Part shown: one piece after another, positions 44,347 to 53,889 of the stretch
Layout: the number at the start of each line of letters is the position of its first letter
Position numbering within the stretch: the first letter of the stretch is position 1
NCBI RefSeq assembly: GCF_020907405.1
Contig: NZ_JAJJOE010000001.1
Location: 16,683-80,682, forward strand
Direction of reading: 5' to 3'
DNA length: 64,000 bases
From: Arthrobacter sp. zg-Y769
GTDB taxonomy: Bacteria; Actinomycetota; Actinomycetes; Actinomycetales; Micrococcaceae
Notes under the pieces: generated by a model
What the model was told of the DNA's origin: nothing
Seen by the model: only the letters and a program-made list of their open reading frames with translations
The model's database searches: none
Program-made: the position numbers and the translations under genes

Positions 44347-45037
44347 TCTCGCGGGCCACACGCTTCCGCCGGGAACTACGCACCTTGGCCGCCACGAACC
44401 ACACGGCTGCGATGATGACCGCGACGATGACGATCTTCTGGAAAATCCCGGCGTACTGTTCGACGATGTGCCAGCTTTCGCCCAGATAGTAGCCGGCCAC
44501 GATGAAGATCGTGTTCCAGATCAGGCTGCCGGCTGTCGTCAGTGCCGTGAAGGTCAACAGGTGCATCCGCTCGATACCCGCCGGGATCGAAATGAGGCTG
44601 CGGAACAACGGAATCATCCGGCCAAAGAACACGGCCTTGTTGCCGTGCCGCTCGAACCAGGCTTCCACCTTGTCCACATCTTCCAGGTCCACCAGCGGAA
44701 CCTTCGCCACGATCCTGCGCATCCGGTTCCGGCCCAGCCAGGCGCCCAGCCCGTAGAGCGCCAGGGCACCGATGACGGAACCCAGCGTCGTCCAGAACAG
44801 TGCGGCGATGATGGAGAAGTTGCCCTGGCTGGCGGTGAATCCGGCCAGCGGAAGAATGATTTCGCTCGGCAGCGGAGGGAAAAGGTTTTCCAGGGCGATG
44901 GCCAGCCCTGCACCGGGGGCACCGATGGTTTCCATCATGCCGACCGCCCAGTCCGCCACACCCCCGAGGGCTGAGGGGTCGCTCGAGCCTTCGGCGACGA
45001 CGGAGGCGGCTGGGGTAACGGCTTGTGTAATAGTCAT
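44339..45037 (-). CDS. DedA family membrane protein
   Basis: 232 residues with the SNARE-associated/DedA (VTT) domain: ALENLFPPLPSEIILPLAGF re-entrant motif at about 45-64, FWTTLGSVIGALALYGLGAW, and FFGRMIPLFRSLISIPAGIE. Family members act as lipid scramblases or flippases and affect membrane potential. The C-terminus is basic. Coupled to the exonuclease gene by overlap. Confidence 0.87.
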   Translation of the reverse strand: MTITQAVTPAASVVAEGSSDPSALGGVADWAVGMMETIGAPGAGLAIALENLFPPLPSEIILPLAGFTASQGNFSIIAALFWTTLGSVIGALALYGLGAWLGRNRMRRIVAKVPLVDLEDVDKVEAWFERHGNKAVFFGRMIPLFRSLISIPAGIERMHLLTFTALTTAGSLIWNTIFIVAGYYLGESWHIVEQYAGIFQKIVIVAVIIAAVWFVAAKVRSSRRKRVARENA

Positions 45038-45132
45038 CTCGCGCTCAATTCTGCCCTAGGCCCCCCGGCGGGGAAGAATCGGAGCCGCCTTGCCCGGCGT
45101 GTTTGGGACACATCACACAGCCCGGCCGCACG

Positions 45133-45777
45133 TCAGGAAACGCGCGGAGTCCCCTCCCCGAGGGCGGCAACCAGCGCCGGCAGCAGGGCGCGGAAGGCCT
45201 GGCCGCGGTGGCTGATGGCGTTCTTTTCCGCACCGGTCAGCTCCGCGCAGCTGCGGTCCAGCCCGGCCGGCTGCAGGATCGGGTCGTAGCCGAAGCCGCC
45301 CGCGCCCCGGGCCGATTCCAGCAGGGTTCCCCGCAGCTCACCGCGCTCAACGGTTTCGCCGCCGTCGGGCAGCGCCAGGGCAGCGGCGCAGACGAATGCG
45401 GCTCCCCGGTGCTCGGCGGAAATATCCGCCAGCTGGGCCAGGAGCAGTTCAAGGTTCGCGGCGTCGTCGCCGTGCCGTCCGGACCAGCGCGCGGAGAAAA
45501 TACCCGGCGCTCCCCCAAGGACGTCCACGGCCAGCCCCGAATCGTCCGCCACGGCGGGCAGGCCGGTGGCAGCGGCCACCGCATGGGCCTTCAGCAGTGC
45601 GTTCTCTTCAAAGGTGACGCCGGTTTCGGCGACGTCGGGAACCCCTGCCGCCGCGGCATCGATCACCTGCGTGTCGACGTCGAGCCCGGGCACCTGGCCG
45701 CGCAGCAGTTCCCGCAGCTCGCGCAGCTTGCCCGGGTTGCGGGTGGCCAGGACCAGGCGGGCCTGCGGCTGCTGCAT
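45133..45777 (-). CDS. rdgB: RdgB/HAM1 non-canonical purine NTP pyrophosphatase
   Basis: 214 residues that would hydrolyse dITP, ITP and XTP to monophosphates. Motifs: LATRNPGKLRELRELL, VADDSGLAVDVLGGAPGIFSARW-type loop (catalytic Asp), GFGYDPILQP and ISHRGQAFRAL. The ATG overlaps the rph stop (TAATG). Order rph-rdgB is conserved in actinobacteria. Confidence 0.95.
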   Translation of the reverse strand: MQQPQARLVLATRNPGKLRELRELLRGQVPGLDVDTQVIDAAAAGVPDVAETGVTFEENALLKAHAVAAATGLPAVADDSGLAVDVLGGAPGIFSARWSGRHGDDAANLELLLAQLADISAEHRGAAFVCAAALALPDGGETVERGELRGTLLESARGAGGFGYDPILQPAGLDRSCAELTGAEKNAISHRGQAFRALLPALVAALGEGTPRVS

Positions 45778-46538
45778 TACGCGCCCAGGGTCTGCCGCTG
45801 GATCGCGGCCAGCTCGGCGGTTCCCTGCAGGGCCAGGTCGAGCAGGGCGTCCAGTTCGTCGCGGTCGAACGGTGCGCCCTCGGCGGTGCCCTGCACCTCA
45901 ACAAATTTTCCGGACCCGGTGACCACTACGTTCATGTCGGTTTCGGCCCGGACGTCTTCGACGTACGGCAGGTCCAGCATCGGAACCCCGTCGATGATGC
46001 CCACGCTGATGGCTGCCACGGTGTCCAGCAGCGGATTGGCGTTTCGGGCAATGAGCTTGTTCTCCTTGGCCCAGGCCACGGCATCCGCAAGGGCCACATA
46101 GGCGCCCGTGATCGCCGCGGTGCGGGTTCCGCCGTCGGCCTGCAGGACGTCGCAGTCCAGCACAATGGTGTTTTCGCCCAGGGCCTTGGTGTCGATGATG
46201 GACCGCAGCGAGCGGCCGATCAGGCGGGAGATCTCGTGCGTGCGTCCGCCCAGCTTGCCCTTGACCGATTCACGGTCGTTGCGGGTATTGGTGGCCCGCG
46301 GGAGCATGGCGTATTCGGCGGTGACCCAGCCCTTGCCCTCGCCCTTGAGCCAGCGGGGTACGCCGGGGGTCAGGGACGCGGTGCACAGCACCCGGGTGTT
46401 GCCGAACTCGATCAGGGCCGAACCTTCGGCCTGCTTGGACCAGCCGCGGGTAATGGTGATGCTGCGCAGCTGGTCCGGGGTACGCCCGTCGGCACGCAGG
46501 GATTCGGCGGACGGGGCAGGGGTGGGGACGGTAGTCAT
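45777..46538 (-). CDS. rph: Ribonuclease PH
   Basis: 253 residues; phosphorolytic 3' trimming of tRNA precursors. Landmarks are [40 protein letters not shown] (the RNA-binding Arg loop), [20 protein letters not shown] and [23 protein letters not shown] (46545-46550, minus strand) is six bases before the ATG without SD, suggesting a leaderless internal start in the murI-rdgB unit. Confidence 0.95.
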   Translation of the reverse strand: MTTVPTPAPSAESLRADGRTPDQLRSITITRGWSKQAEGSALIEFGNTRVLCTASLTPGVPRWLKGEGKGWVTAEYAMLPRATNTRNDRESVKGKLGGRTHEISRLIGRSLRSIIDTKALGENTIVLDCDVLQADGGTRTAAITGAYVALADAVAWAKENKLIARNANPLLDTVAAISVGIIDGVPMLDLPYVEDVRAETDMNVVVTGSGKFVEVQGTAEGAPFDRDELDALLDLALQGTAELAAIQRQTLGA

Positions 46539-46598
46539 GGGTTCAGTCTATCGCCGGACCGCGGAGTGCCCGTTTGGGGCCTGGGCGGTGCCCGGGGC

Positions 46599-47444
46599 CT
46601 AGAGGCTGCGGGCCTTCTGCACTGCCAGCGGCGCCGTGAAGGGACTGCCGACGTCGTAGGAGACTCCCGCGACGGCAACGGCGAGGTCCCCGCTGTAGGT
46701 CTCGCGTGCCTCCGAGACGCTGACGCTGGCATCGTTCCAGACCGGCAGGTGCGTGAGGAGCAGCCGCCGGGCGTTTGCCGCGGTCGAAGCTTCTCCGGCG
46801 CGGCGGCCGGTCAGGTGCACGCCTTCGATCGCGTCATCGCGGCCCTCCTGGAAGGCCGCTTCACAGAGGAAAACATCGGTGTTCCGGGCAGCGTCCTCCA
46901 GGCCGGGACAGGAGTCGGTATCTCCGGAATAGGCCAGCGTCCGGAGCACGGGCTCCCCATCGGCATTCACGGTGCGGGCTTCGACCCGCAGGGCGTAGGC
47001 CTCTTCAGCCGGGTGGCGGACCGGATAGGGGGTCACGGTGAACGGCCCGATCTGCACCGGCTCGCCCGCGGTCCAGTTCGAGAACTCGAAGTCCTCGTGC
47101 ATGCCCGGGTCCAGCTCCAGTCCGTACGCGGTGGCCATCCGGTCCGCCGTAGCCGCCGGGCCCCAGACCTTGATCCGGTCCCGGTTCCAGCCGGACGGGT
47201 CCCAGTGCACGGCCACATGCAGACCGCACAGGTCCATGCAGTGGTCCGGGTGCAGGTGCGTCAGCAGCACGGCGTCAATGTCGCGCAGGTCCATGTAGCG
47301 CTGCAGGGCACCGAGTGAACCGTTGCCCAGGTCGAGCAGGATCCTCCAGTCGCGGACGCCGTCGTTGGCGGTCACGAGGTAGCACGACGCCGGCGAGGCC
47401 GGGCCGGGGAAGGATCCGCTGCAGCCCACAATGGTCAGTTTCAT
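46599..47444 (-). CDS. Metallo-beta-lactamase-fold hydrolase, Rv1339-like
   Basis: 281 residues with the metal motif [10 protein letters not shown] (His63, His65, Asp67, His68), SGDTDSC with the bridging Asp, and a C-terminal LLLTHLP. It sits between murI and rph exactly as Rv1339 does in M. tuberculosis, a protein reported as an atypical class II cAMP phosphodiesterase. A phosphodiesterase role here is inferred from that position and fold. ATG overlaps the murI stop (ATGA). Confidence 0.85.
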   Translation of the reverse strand: MKLTIVGCSGSFPGPASPASCYLVTANDGVRDWRILLDLGNGSLGALQRYMDLRDIDAVLLTHLHPDHCMDLCGLHVAVHWDPSGWNRDRIKVWGPAATADRMATAYGLELDPGMHEDFEFSNWTAGEPVQIGPFTVTPYPVRHPAEEAYALRVEARTVNADGEPVLRTLAYSGDTDSCPGLEDAARNTDVFLCEAAFQEGRDDAIEGVHLTGRRAGEASTAANARRLLLTHLPVWNDASVSVSEARETYSGDLAVAVAGVSYDVGSPFTAPLAVQKARSL

Positions 47445-48439
47445 TCCGTGCCGTTCCGGGAGGCGCCGCTGTGCGCCTCCATGCGTTCAGGGGCATCTGC
47501 CCGGGCGGCGGCAATCATCTGCGGGGTGACCCGGGCCATGCTGCCGGTGGGGTAACGTGCTGCGACGTGCTCCACCTGCTGGACGCTGAGGACCTCGGGG
47601 CCCAGGAAGCGCCGGGCAAGCAGTTCGAAGGAAGCCGAGTCTCCGGTCGCAACAAAAGTGTGCTGCGGCGGAGTCTGCAGGCGCCGTTCAATTCCGTGGG
47701 AGATGAGGGCCCGGTAGACATCCTTGGCGGTCTCCTCGGCACTGGAAACAAGCGTGACGTCGCCCATGACATAGGAAATCACGCCGGTAAGGAGCGGATA
47801 GTGGGTGCAGCCCAGAACCAGGGTGTCCACGTCACGGGCCTTCAGCGGAGCCAGGTACTCCTCCGCGGTCGCCAGCACGTCGGGGCCGGACGTGATCCCG
47901 GCTTCAACAAACTCCACGAACGCCGGGCAGGCCACCGAGGACACCTCCAGGTGCGGGGCCGCGGCGAAGGTGTCGTCATAGGCCCGCGATCCCACCGTGG
48001 CGGCCGTGCCGATGACGCCGATCCGTCCGGTGCGGGTTGCGGCCACGGCACGGCGGACGGCCGGCTGGATGACTTCGATGACCGGAATGCCGTAGCGGCG
48101 GGTGTAGCGTTCGCGGGCGTCACGCAGGACGGCGGCGGAGGCTGAGTTGCACGCAATCACCAGGAGCTTGACGCCGGAATCCACCAGCTCGTCCATCACG
48201 CCCAGGGCCTTGGCCCGGACCTCGGCTATCGGCAGGGGTCCGTAGGGTCCGTTGGCGGTGTCCCCCACGTACATGATGGCTTCATGGGGCAGCTGGTCCA
48301 GGACGGCGCGGGCGACCGTCAGCCCGCCGACGCCGGAGTCGAAGATGCCGATCGGGGCGTCCGGGTCCTTGACCCGGACTGCTTCAGGCTGTGATGTGCC
48401 CAGTGGATGCGGTGAGGTGCTGGCCGGGTGCGAACTCAT
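47441..48439 (-). CDS. murI: Glutamate racemase
   Basis: 332 residues; makes D-glutamate for peptidoglycan. Motifs: [17 protein letters not shown] with catalytic Asp-Ser, [12 protein letters not shown] with the first catalytic Cys and [10 protein letters not shown] with the second. A ~28-residue N-terminal extension and a C-terminal extension of ~45 residues are longer than in E. coli. ATG 48439 is nine bases after TATTGT; an upstream GGGGAGGA is 16 bases away, too far for a usual SD. Confidence 0.94.
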   Translation of the reverse strand: MSSHPASTSPHPLGTSQPEAVRVKDPDAPIGIFDSGVGGLTVARAVLDQLPHEAIMYVGDTANGPYGPLPIAEVRAKALGVMDELVDSGVKLLVIACNSASAAVLRDARERYTRRYGIPVIEVIQPAVRRAVAATRTGRIGVIGTAATVGSRAYDDTFAAAPHLEVSSVACPAFVEFVEAGITSGPDVLATAEEYLAPLKARDVDTLVLGCTHYPLLTGVISYVMGDVTLVSSAEETAKDVYRALISHGIERRLQTPPQHTFVATGDSASFELLARRFLGPEVLSVQQVEHVAARYPTGSMARVTPQMIAAARADAPERMEAHSGASRNGTE

Positions 48440-48533
48440 AATGTAACGACAATAGTCCTCCCCTGCGCGCGGGGACATTCACGGTCCCGTGCCCTTGCTC
48501 ACAAAGCCGTCCCCCGAAAGGGGCTGATCCCCG

Positions 48534-49091
48534 TCAGTTCAGGGAGTCCAGCAGTGCCTGCATCAGTGTCTCCTGCAGCCATGTGACGAAGTTGTACACC
48601 AGCGCAAGGTATCCGTCGACGTCCTCGGCCTTGGAGGGATCGGTGATGTCATGCAGCCGCTCGGCGGTTTCGTCATCCTCGATCCCCAGGCGGTCGCCCA
48701 GCACCAGCCGGACATCATTGAGCGCCCGGGCGAAAAGCTGCGCCTGCTCCGTGTCCAGCCGCAGGGGTGCCGCTTCCAGCTGCAGCGCGGCGGCACGGAG
48801 GGCACTCTGTTTTGATTCCCGAAGCGAACGTTCCGTAAACCGCCGGAACTCCAGGGCGTCGTCGTCGTTGTCCGTGGTGCCGTTGGGCAGAAGGCGCAGC
48901 AGCGCCGAATCATCGGGAACGGCTGCTGACGGGTCGATGCCGACCATGGCGGCAAGGGGATCGGTGTCCGCGGCAGTGTCAGGTTCCAGGAGCTCCTGCA
49001 CGTCGGAGAAGAGTTTGCGCAGCAGGTCCCGCTCCCCCGGTTCCAGGTTGGCGGTGATGCCCTTGCGGGTGAGCTTGAAGCCGGTGGCCAC
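48534..49091 (-). CDS. DUF2017 family protein
   Basis: 185 residues, helical and acidic, beginning VATGFKLTRKGITANLEPGE, which is the family start, and ending LALVYNFVTWLQETLMQALL. Function unknown. It always neighbours clpS in actinobacteria (Rv1332 next to Rv1331), suggesting a link to Clp proteolysis; that is inferred. GTG 49091 is chosen over in-frame upstream codons that run through a 17-bp tandem repeat. Confidence 0.83.
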   Translation of the reverse strand: MATGFKLTRKGITANLEPGERDLLRKLFSDVQELLEPDTAADTDPLAAMVGIDPSAAVPDDSALLRLLPNGTTDNDDDALEFRRFTERSLRESKQSALRAAALQLEAAPLRLDTEQAQLFARALNDVRLVLGDRLGIEDDETAERLHDITDPSKAEDVDGYLALVYNFVTWLQETLMQALLDSLN

Positions 49092-49108
49092 GAATATCCG
49101 TTTCTGTT

Positions 49109-49142
49109 CTGTGTACTGGGTCAGGCTGTGTACTGGGTCAGG
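49109..49142. repeat. Tandem 17-bp repeat upstream of DUF2017
   Basis: CTGTGTACTGGGTCAGG occurs twice head to tail in the clpS-DUF2017 gap, 17 bases before the DUF2017 start. A partial third copy (CTGT) follows. Confidence 0.85.
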
Positions 49143-49156
49143 CTGTTGAGGCGGCC

Positions 49157-49465
49157 CTAGGCCGCGTCCGCCTTCTGGAAGGTGGCCCACAGCCCGTAGG
49201 AATGCATCGCGAGGGTGTCCCGTTCGGCAGATTCCCGGGATCCCGTTGCCACCACTGATTTGCCGGCCTGGTGGACCTCCAGCATCAGTCGGTGGGACTT
49301 GGACTCCGAGTAGCCGAAGTAGCTCTGGAAGACGTAACTGACGTAGCTCATCAGGTTCACCGGGTCATTCCAGACAATCACTACCCAGGGGACGTCCGCC
49401 GCCGTGAGGGTATCCGTCTCCTCACGTGTCAGGGTGTCCGTTCCGGTCGCAGTGCTGGTAGCCAT
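49157..49465 (-). CDS. clpS: ClpS adaptor protein
   Basis: 102 residues. ClpS delivers N-degron substrates to the Clp ATPase. Family features: [20 protein letters not shown] (N-degron pocket region), [21 protein letters not shown], and a C-terminal [22 protein letters not shown] (49473-49478, minus strand) is seven bases before the ATG without SD, so probably leaderless. Confidence 0.94.
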   Translation of the reverse strand: MATSTATGTDTLTREETDTLTAADVPWVVIVWNDPVNLMSYVSYVFQSYFGYSESKSHRLMLEVHQAGKSVVATGSRESAERDTLAMHSYGLWATFQKADAA

Positions 49466-49552
49466 GGGTCCAATTGTAGTGAGGAATCCATTTCCGAACC
49501 TCCGCAGTGCCGCCGTCTACTCAATGGGCGAACGGGGGTTAGAGTTTTGCCT

Positions 49553-50872
49553 GTGAACAGTCCCGCCTACGCGCCGAATTCAGCCCTCTATACGGACCAC
49601 TACGAGCTGACCATGCTCCAGGCCGCCCTCCACGCAGGGACGGCCTCCCGCCGGTCCGTGTTCGAGGTCTTTGCCCGCCGCCTGCCCGACGGCCGGCGCT
49701 ACGGCGTCACTGCCGGGACCGGACGCATCCTGGAGGCCCTGGAGAATTTCCGCTTCGAACAGCCGCAGCTGGATTTCCTGGCCCGCACCAACGTGGTGGA
49801 TGAAGGCACCCTGGCATGGCTCGCCGATTTCCGCTTCTCCGGCAACATTTACGGCTACGCCGAGGGCGAGGCCTACTTCCCGCAGTCCCCCCTGCTGATT
49901 GTCGAATCCACCTTCGCCGAGGCCTGCATCCTCGAAACCATGATCCTGTCCATGCTCAACCACGACAGTGCCATTGCCTCCGCGGCCTCCCGCATGACGT
50001 CCGCCGCCGACGGGCGCCCCTGCATCGAGATGGGCTCCCGCCGCACGCACGAAGAAGCCGCCGTCGCCGCGGCCCGCGCCGCCGTGATTGCCGGGTTCAA
50101 CAGCACCTCGAACCTCGAGGCCGGCCGCCGCTACGGACTGAAGACTGTCGGCACCGCCGCGCATTCCTTCACCCTGCTGCACGATTCCGAGAAGGAAGCC
50201 TTCACCGCGCAGACGGCGGCCCTGGGACTGGGCACCTCGCTGCTGGTGGACACGTACGACGTCGAGACGGGGGTCCGCACGGCCGTGGAAGTTGCGGGGC
50301 CGTCCCTGGGCGGGGTCCGGCTCGATTCCGGCGACCTCGTGGCGCAGGCCCGCTGGGTCCGCGACCTGCTGGACGAACTGGGCAACACCAATACCCGCAT
50401 CATGGTGACCTCCGACCTGGACGAGTTCGCCATCGCGGCGCTGGCCTCCGCCCCCGTGGATACCTACGGCGTGGGCACGTCCCTCGTCACCGGCTCCGGG
50501 GCGCCCACCGCCGGCATGGTCTACAAGCTGGTCAGCCGCGAGGGGGAAGACCACGAGTTCGTCTCCGTGGCCAAGGCAGCGAAGAACAAGGTGTCGCTCG
50601 GCGGGCGGAAGTACGCGCTGCGCCGGCTGGACGAACACGGCACGGCAACTGCCGAAGTGATCGGCATCGGCCACGCGCCGGCCGACGACGGCAACGACCG
50701 CACGCTGCTGCACCAGTTCGTGGCGGACGGCGAAGTCCTGCCCGGCTGGACCGGTCCCGAGGCGGTGACGCGTGCGGCACAGCGGCACGCGGCGTCGCTT
50801 GCCGAACTGCCCGCCTCGGTGAACCGCCTGCAGCGCGGCGAACCGGTCATCCCCACCGAATACGAGGAGTAA
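49553..50872 (+). CDS. pncB: Nicotinate phosphoribosyltransferase
   Basis: 439 residues. Converts nicotinate and PRPP to nicotinate mononucleotide with ATP. Features: ALYTDHYELTMLQAAL at the N-terminus, FEVFARRLPDGRRYG, the catalytic His region EMGSRRTHEEAA, and LDSGDLVAQARWVRDLLD. TAGAGT is seven bases before the GTG with no SD (leaderless). Divergent from clpS with an 87-bp gap; the neighbour pncA gives a two-gene NAD salvage operon. Confidence 0.95.
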   Translation: MNSPAYAPNSALYTDHYELTMLQAALHAGTASRRSVFEVFARRLPDGRRYGVTAGTGRILEALENFRFEQPQLDFLARTNVVDEGTLAWLADFRFSGNIYGYAEGEAYFPQSPLLIVESTFAEACILETMILSMLNHDSAIASAASRMTSAADGRPCIEMGSRRTHEEAAVAAARAAVIAGFNSTSNLEAGRRYGLKTVGTAAHSFTLLHDSEKEAFTAQTAALGLGTSLLVDTYDVETGVRTAVEVAGPSLGGVRLDSGDLVAQARWVRDLLDELGNTNTRIMVTSDLDEFAIAALASAPVDTYGVGTSLVTGSGAPTAGMVYKLVSREGEDHEFVSVAKAAKNKVSLGGRKYALRRLDEHGTATAEVIGIGHAPADDGNDRTLLHQFVADGEVLPGWTGPEAVTRAAQRHAASLAELPASVNRLQRGEPVIPTEYEE

Positions 50873-50875
50873 GCA

Positions 50876-51493
50876 ATGGCCCGCGCCCTGATAATTGTCG
50901 ACGTCCAGAATGACTTCTGCGAAGGCGGCTCGCTGGCTGTGGCCGGCGGGGCGGACCTCGCGGGGGAAATCACCGACTACGTGGAAACCTCCGCCGGCCG
51001 GTACGATCTCGTGGCCGCCACCCAGGACTGGCATATCGATCCCGGTGCCCATTTCTCCGAGACCCCCGACTACGTGGACTCCTGGCCCCGGCACTGCGTG
51101 GCAGGGACCCCCGGCGCGCAGCTGCATCCGGATCTGGACACCGAACTGGTGGACGCCTTCTTCCGCAAAGGCCAGTACGAGGCCGCTTACTCCGGTTTCG
51201 AGGGAGTCCTGGCGCCCGACGTCGAGGTTCCCCTCGGTGATCCGGAGGCGGAACCCGACGCGGACACCGAGACGCTGAGCCTGGACGACTGGCTGCGGGA
51301 CAACGACGTCGACGAGGTAGTGGTGGTGGGCCTGGCCGCCGATTACTGCGTCCGGGCCACCGCACTGGACGCGGTTGCCGCCGGTTACAACACCGCGGTG
51401 ATTCCCGAACTCTCCCGCGGCATCAAGCGCGAGACGACGCTCGCGGCCTGGGCGGAGATCGAAGACGCCGGCGTGGAAATCATCGACCTGTAA
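50876..51493 (+). CDS. pncA: Nicotinamidase (isochorismatase-like)
   Basis: 205 residues. Deamidates nicotinamide to nicotinate, feeding pncB four bases upstream. Catalytic triad: Asp9 (IIVDVQNDF), Lys98 (FFRKGQYEAAYSGF), Cys158 (GLAADYCVRATALD). Metal ligands are likely Asp51, His53 and His73. PncA also activates pyrazinamide in mycobacteria. Confidence 0.93.
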   Translation: MARALIIVDVQNDFCEGGSLAVAGGADLAGEITDYVETSAGRYDLVAATQDWHIDPGAHFSETPDYVDSWPRHCVAGTPGAQLHPDLDTELVDAFFRKGQYEAAYSGFEGVLAPDVEVPLGDPEAEPDADTETLSLDDWLRDNDVDEVVVVGLAADYCVRATALDAVAAGYNTAVIPELSRGIKRETTLAAWAEIEDAGVEIIDL

Positions 51494-51505
51494 CAGCCGC
51501 GCAAC

Positions 51506-51543
51506 GCAAAGGGCCGGCCCGCTTCTGCGGGCCGGCCCTTTGC
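51506..51543. terminator. Bidirectional terminator after pncA
   Basis: GCAAAGGGCCGGCCCGC and its exact complement form a 17-bp stem with a TTCT loop. It also serves the convergent helicase gene. Confidence 0.92.
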
Positions 51544-51566
51544 TTGCGGTTACTTCCTGCCTGCCG

Positions 51567-53363
51567 TTACTTCCGGCCGATGAACCAGTCCTGGAGCTTC
51601 TTCAGCCGCTTGTTCAGCTGCTCTTCGTTGGCCTGGGCCACGGGCGGTCCGCCGCAGATCCGGCGCAGTTCGCTGTGCACCACCCCGTGCGGCATGCCGG
51701 AGCGGGCCGACCAGGCGGACACGTTCTTCGCCAGCTCCGCGCGCAGCTCGGTCAGCCGGCGGTGGTCCACCACCTCGGGGGCTTCCGCCGGTGCTGCCTC
51801 CGCGGCCGCTCCCGAGCGGCGGCCCCTGCGGGAAAGCTGCTCATGCTGGCGCTGGCGCAGCAGGGTGCTCATCTGGTCCGCGTCCAGGAGCCCGGGGATG
51901 CCGAGGAAATCCTGCTCCTCCTCGCTGCCCAGCGCGCCGCCGGTACCGAACTCGCCGCCGTCGAACAGCACCCGGTCAAAGGACGCCTGGGATTCCAGGG
52001 CCTCGAACTTCTGCTTGGTCAGCTCGCCGGAGGCCTTTTCCTCGCGGTTCGCCGCTTCCATGAGGCTGTCCTCGAGGCCGAAGCCTTCTTCCTCCAGGTG
52101 GTTGTCCGGGCGGTCCAGCGCGTGGTCGCGTTCAACTTCCATCTGGTTGGCCAGCGCCATCAGGTTCGGCACGGAGGGCAGGAACACCGACGCCGTTTCG
52201 CCGCGCTTGCGGGCACGCACGAAACGTCCCACGGCCTGCGCAAAGAACAGCGGGGTGGCGGTGGAGGTGGCATACACGCCGACGGCGAGGCGGGGCACGT
52301 CAACGCCTTCGGACACCATCCGCACCGCAACCATCCACCGCTGGGTTCCGGCGGAGAACTCCTCGATCTTTTCGGAGGCCTTGGCGTCATCGGACAGGAT
52401 CACTGTGGGCGATTCGCCCATGATTTTCTTCAGCCAGCCGGCGTAGGCGCGGGCGTCGTCGTGGTCAGTGGCGATCACCAGCCCGCCGGCGTCGGGCACG
52501 GACCGGCGTACCTCGGTGAGGCGGCGGTCCGCGGCGGCCAGCACGGCGGGAATCCACTCTCCGGTGGGATTCAGGGCCGTCCGCCAGGCCTGCGCCGTAA
52601 TGTCCTTGGTCACCGCTGCCTCGCCCAGCGACGCCGCCATCTCGTCGCCGGCACTGGTCCGCCAGCGCATCTGGCCCGAATAGGCCATAAACATCACCGG
52701 GCGGACCACGTGGTCCTTGAGTGCCTGCCCGTAGCCGTAGGTGTAGTCCGCCTTGGAGCGGCGGATCCCGTCCCCGTCTTCGACATACTCCACGAACGGG
52801 ATCGCAGCAGTATCGGAGCGGAACGGCGTACCGGTCAGGGAAAGCCGCTTCACCGCCGGTTCGAAGGCTTCGCGGATACCGTCACCCCAGGACAGTGCGT
52901 CGCCGCCGTGATGGATTTCATCCAGGATCACCAGGGTGCGGGCCGCCTCGGTCTTGGCGCGGTGCAGCATGGGCTTGGAGGCCACCTGGGCGTAGGTGAC
53001 GGCCACGCCGATGAACCCGTGCCCGTGCCGGCCGTCGGCATTCTTGAAGTTCGGGTCGATCGCCAGGCCCACCTTCGCGGCGGCATCGGCCCACTGCCGT
53101 TTCAGGTGGTCCGTCGGGGCGACGACCGTGATGCGGTTGACGATTCCGCGCTCCACCAGTTCGTTGGCAACACGCAGGGCGAAGGTGGTCTTACCGGCGC
53201 CGGGGGTCGCGACGGCCAGGAAATCGCTGGCATTGGACTCGAAGTACTTCTCCAGGGCCTCCGCCTGCCACTGGCGCAGCTTCGGGGCAGTACCCCAGGC
53301 GGCGCGCTCGGGGTAGGCGGGCGGCAGTGACGCACCGGCGCCGAACAGGGTTTCGGAACTCAC
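51567..53363 (-). CDS. Superfamily 2 DEAD/DEAH-type helicase
   Basis: 598 residues. Motif I ATPGAGKTTFALRVA, motif II LDEIHHGGD (DEIH), motif III SLTGTPFRSD, motif VI QAVGRFVRARKRGE. The C-terminal ~200 residues are acidic and helical with RRGRRSG, then a domain ending QDWFIGRK. The layout resembles RadD/XPB-like repair helicases common in actinobacteria. Substrate (DNA or RNA) not determined. GTG start at 53363. Confidence 0.87.
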   Translation of the reverse strand: MSSETLFGAGASLPPAYPERAAWGTAPKLRQWQAEALEKYFESNASDFLAVATPGAGKTTFALRVANELVERGIVNRITVVAPTDHLKRQWADAAAKVGLAIDPNFKNADGRHGHGFIGVAVTYAQVASKPMLHRAKTEAARTLVILDEIHHGGDALSWGDGIREAFEPAVKRLSLTGTPFRSDTAAIPFVEYVEDGDGIRRSKADYTYGYGQALKDHVVRPVMFMAYSGQMRWRTSAGDEMAASLGEAAVTKDITAQAWRTALNPTGEWIPAVLAAADRRLTEVRRSVPDAGGLVIATDHDDARAYAGWLKKIMGESPTVILSDDAKASEKIEEFSAGTQRWMVAVRMVSEGVDVPRLAVGVYATSTATPLFFAQAVGRFVRARKRGETASVFLPSVPNLMALANQMEVERDHALDRPDNHLEEEGFGLEDSLMEAANREEKASGELTKQKFEALESQASFDRVLFDGGEFGTGGALGSEEEQDFLGIPGLLDADQMSTLLRQRQHEQLSRRGRRSGAAAEAAPAEAPEVVDHRRLTELRAELAKNVSAWSARSGMPHGVVHSELRRICGGPPVAQANEEQLNKRLKKLQDWFIGRK

Positions 53364-53541
53364 GCTGGAAACGCAGCCTTTCCTCGAATGGTTGTTGCCG
53401 TGCAGGCACCGGACGGGGGCAGCGGCGAGCTACTGCGCTGAGGCGCAGGCGTGCTAACAGAGGTCATGCAGGCATCAGGACTAACTGCCTTCACCACGGA
53501 AGGCTGGGAAACGGGCGATCATAAACGGCCGGAGGGACCTG

Positions 53542-53850
53542 CTACTTCTTGCCCTTGGGGTTGTCGCCTTCGGGGCGCAGGCCCTCGTAGATTTCCTTGC
53601 AGGTGGGGCACACGGGGAACTTCTGGGGATCCCGGCCGGGCGTCCAGACCTTGCCGCACAGAGCAATGACCGGCTCGCCCGAAAGGGCCGATTCCATGAT
53701 CTTTTCCTTGCGTACATAGTGGGCAAAGCGCTCACTGTCGCCGGGTTCCAGCTCTTCGCGCAGTTCTTCGCGCTCGATGGTGGCCGTGGACGTACCGTTG
53801 TCGTCCAGGCGGCGGGGATCGTTTTCAAAAGGATCGGGAGGCAGGCTCAT
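53542..53850 (-). CDS. DUF3039 family zinc-ribbon-like protein
   Basis: 102 residues. Acidic N-terminus, central VRKEKIMESALSGEPVIALCGKVWTPGRD (given in part), and FPVCPTCKEIYEGL: three Cys and likely a fourth ligand suggest a small zinc site. Function unknown; restricted to actinobacteria as far as I know. ATG 53850 lies seven bases after TAAGAT without SD (leaderless), which rules out the upstream MVRM start that falls in the -10 box. Confidence 0.83.
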   Translation of the reverse strand: MSLPPDPFENDPRRLDDNGTSTATIEREELREELEPGDSERFAHYVRKEKIMESALSGEPVIALCGKVWTPGRDPQKFPVCPTCKEIYEGLRPEGDNPKGKK

Positions 53851-53889
53851 GCGTACCATCTTAGCGCCCGCCCGCCTCCCTTCCGCAGG

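Noticed and set aside
49466..49552. NAD-responsive riboswitch or operator before pncB
   Set aside because: The gap is only 87 bp, the pncB mRNA seems leaderless, and I see no structured leader or clear palindrome.
51540..53330. 596-codon open frame on the plus strand
   Set aside because: Antisense shadow of the helicase gene; product lacks any recognisable domain and starts inside the terminator.
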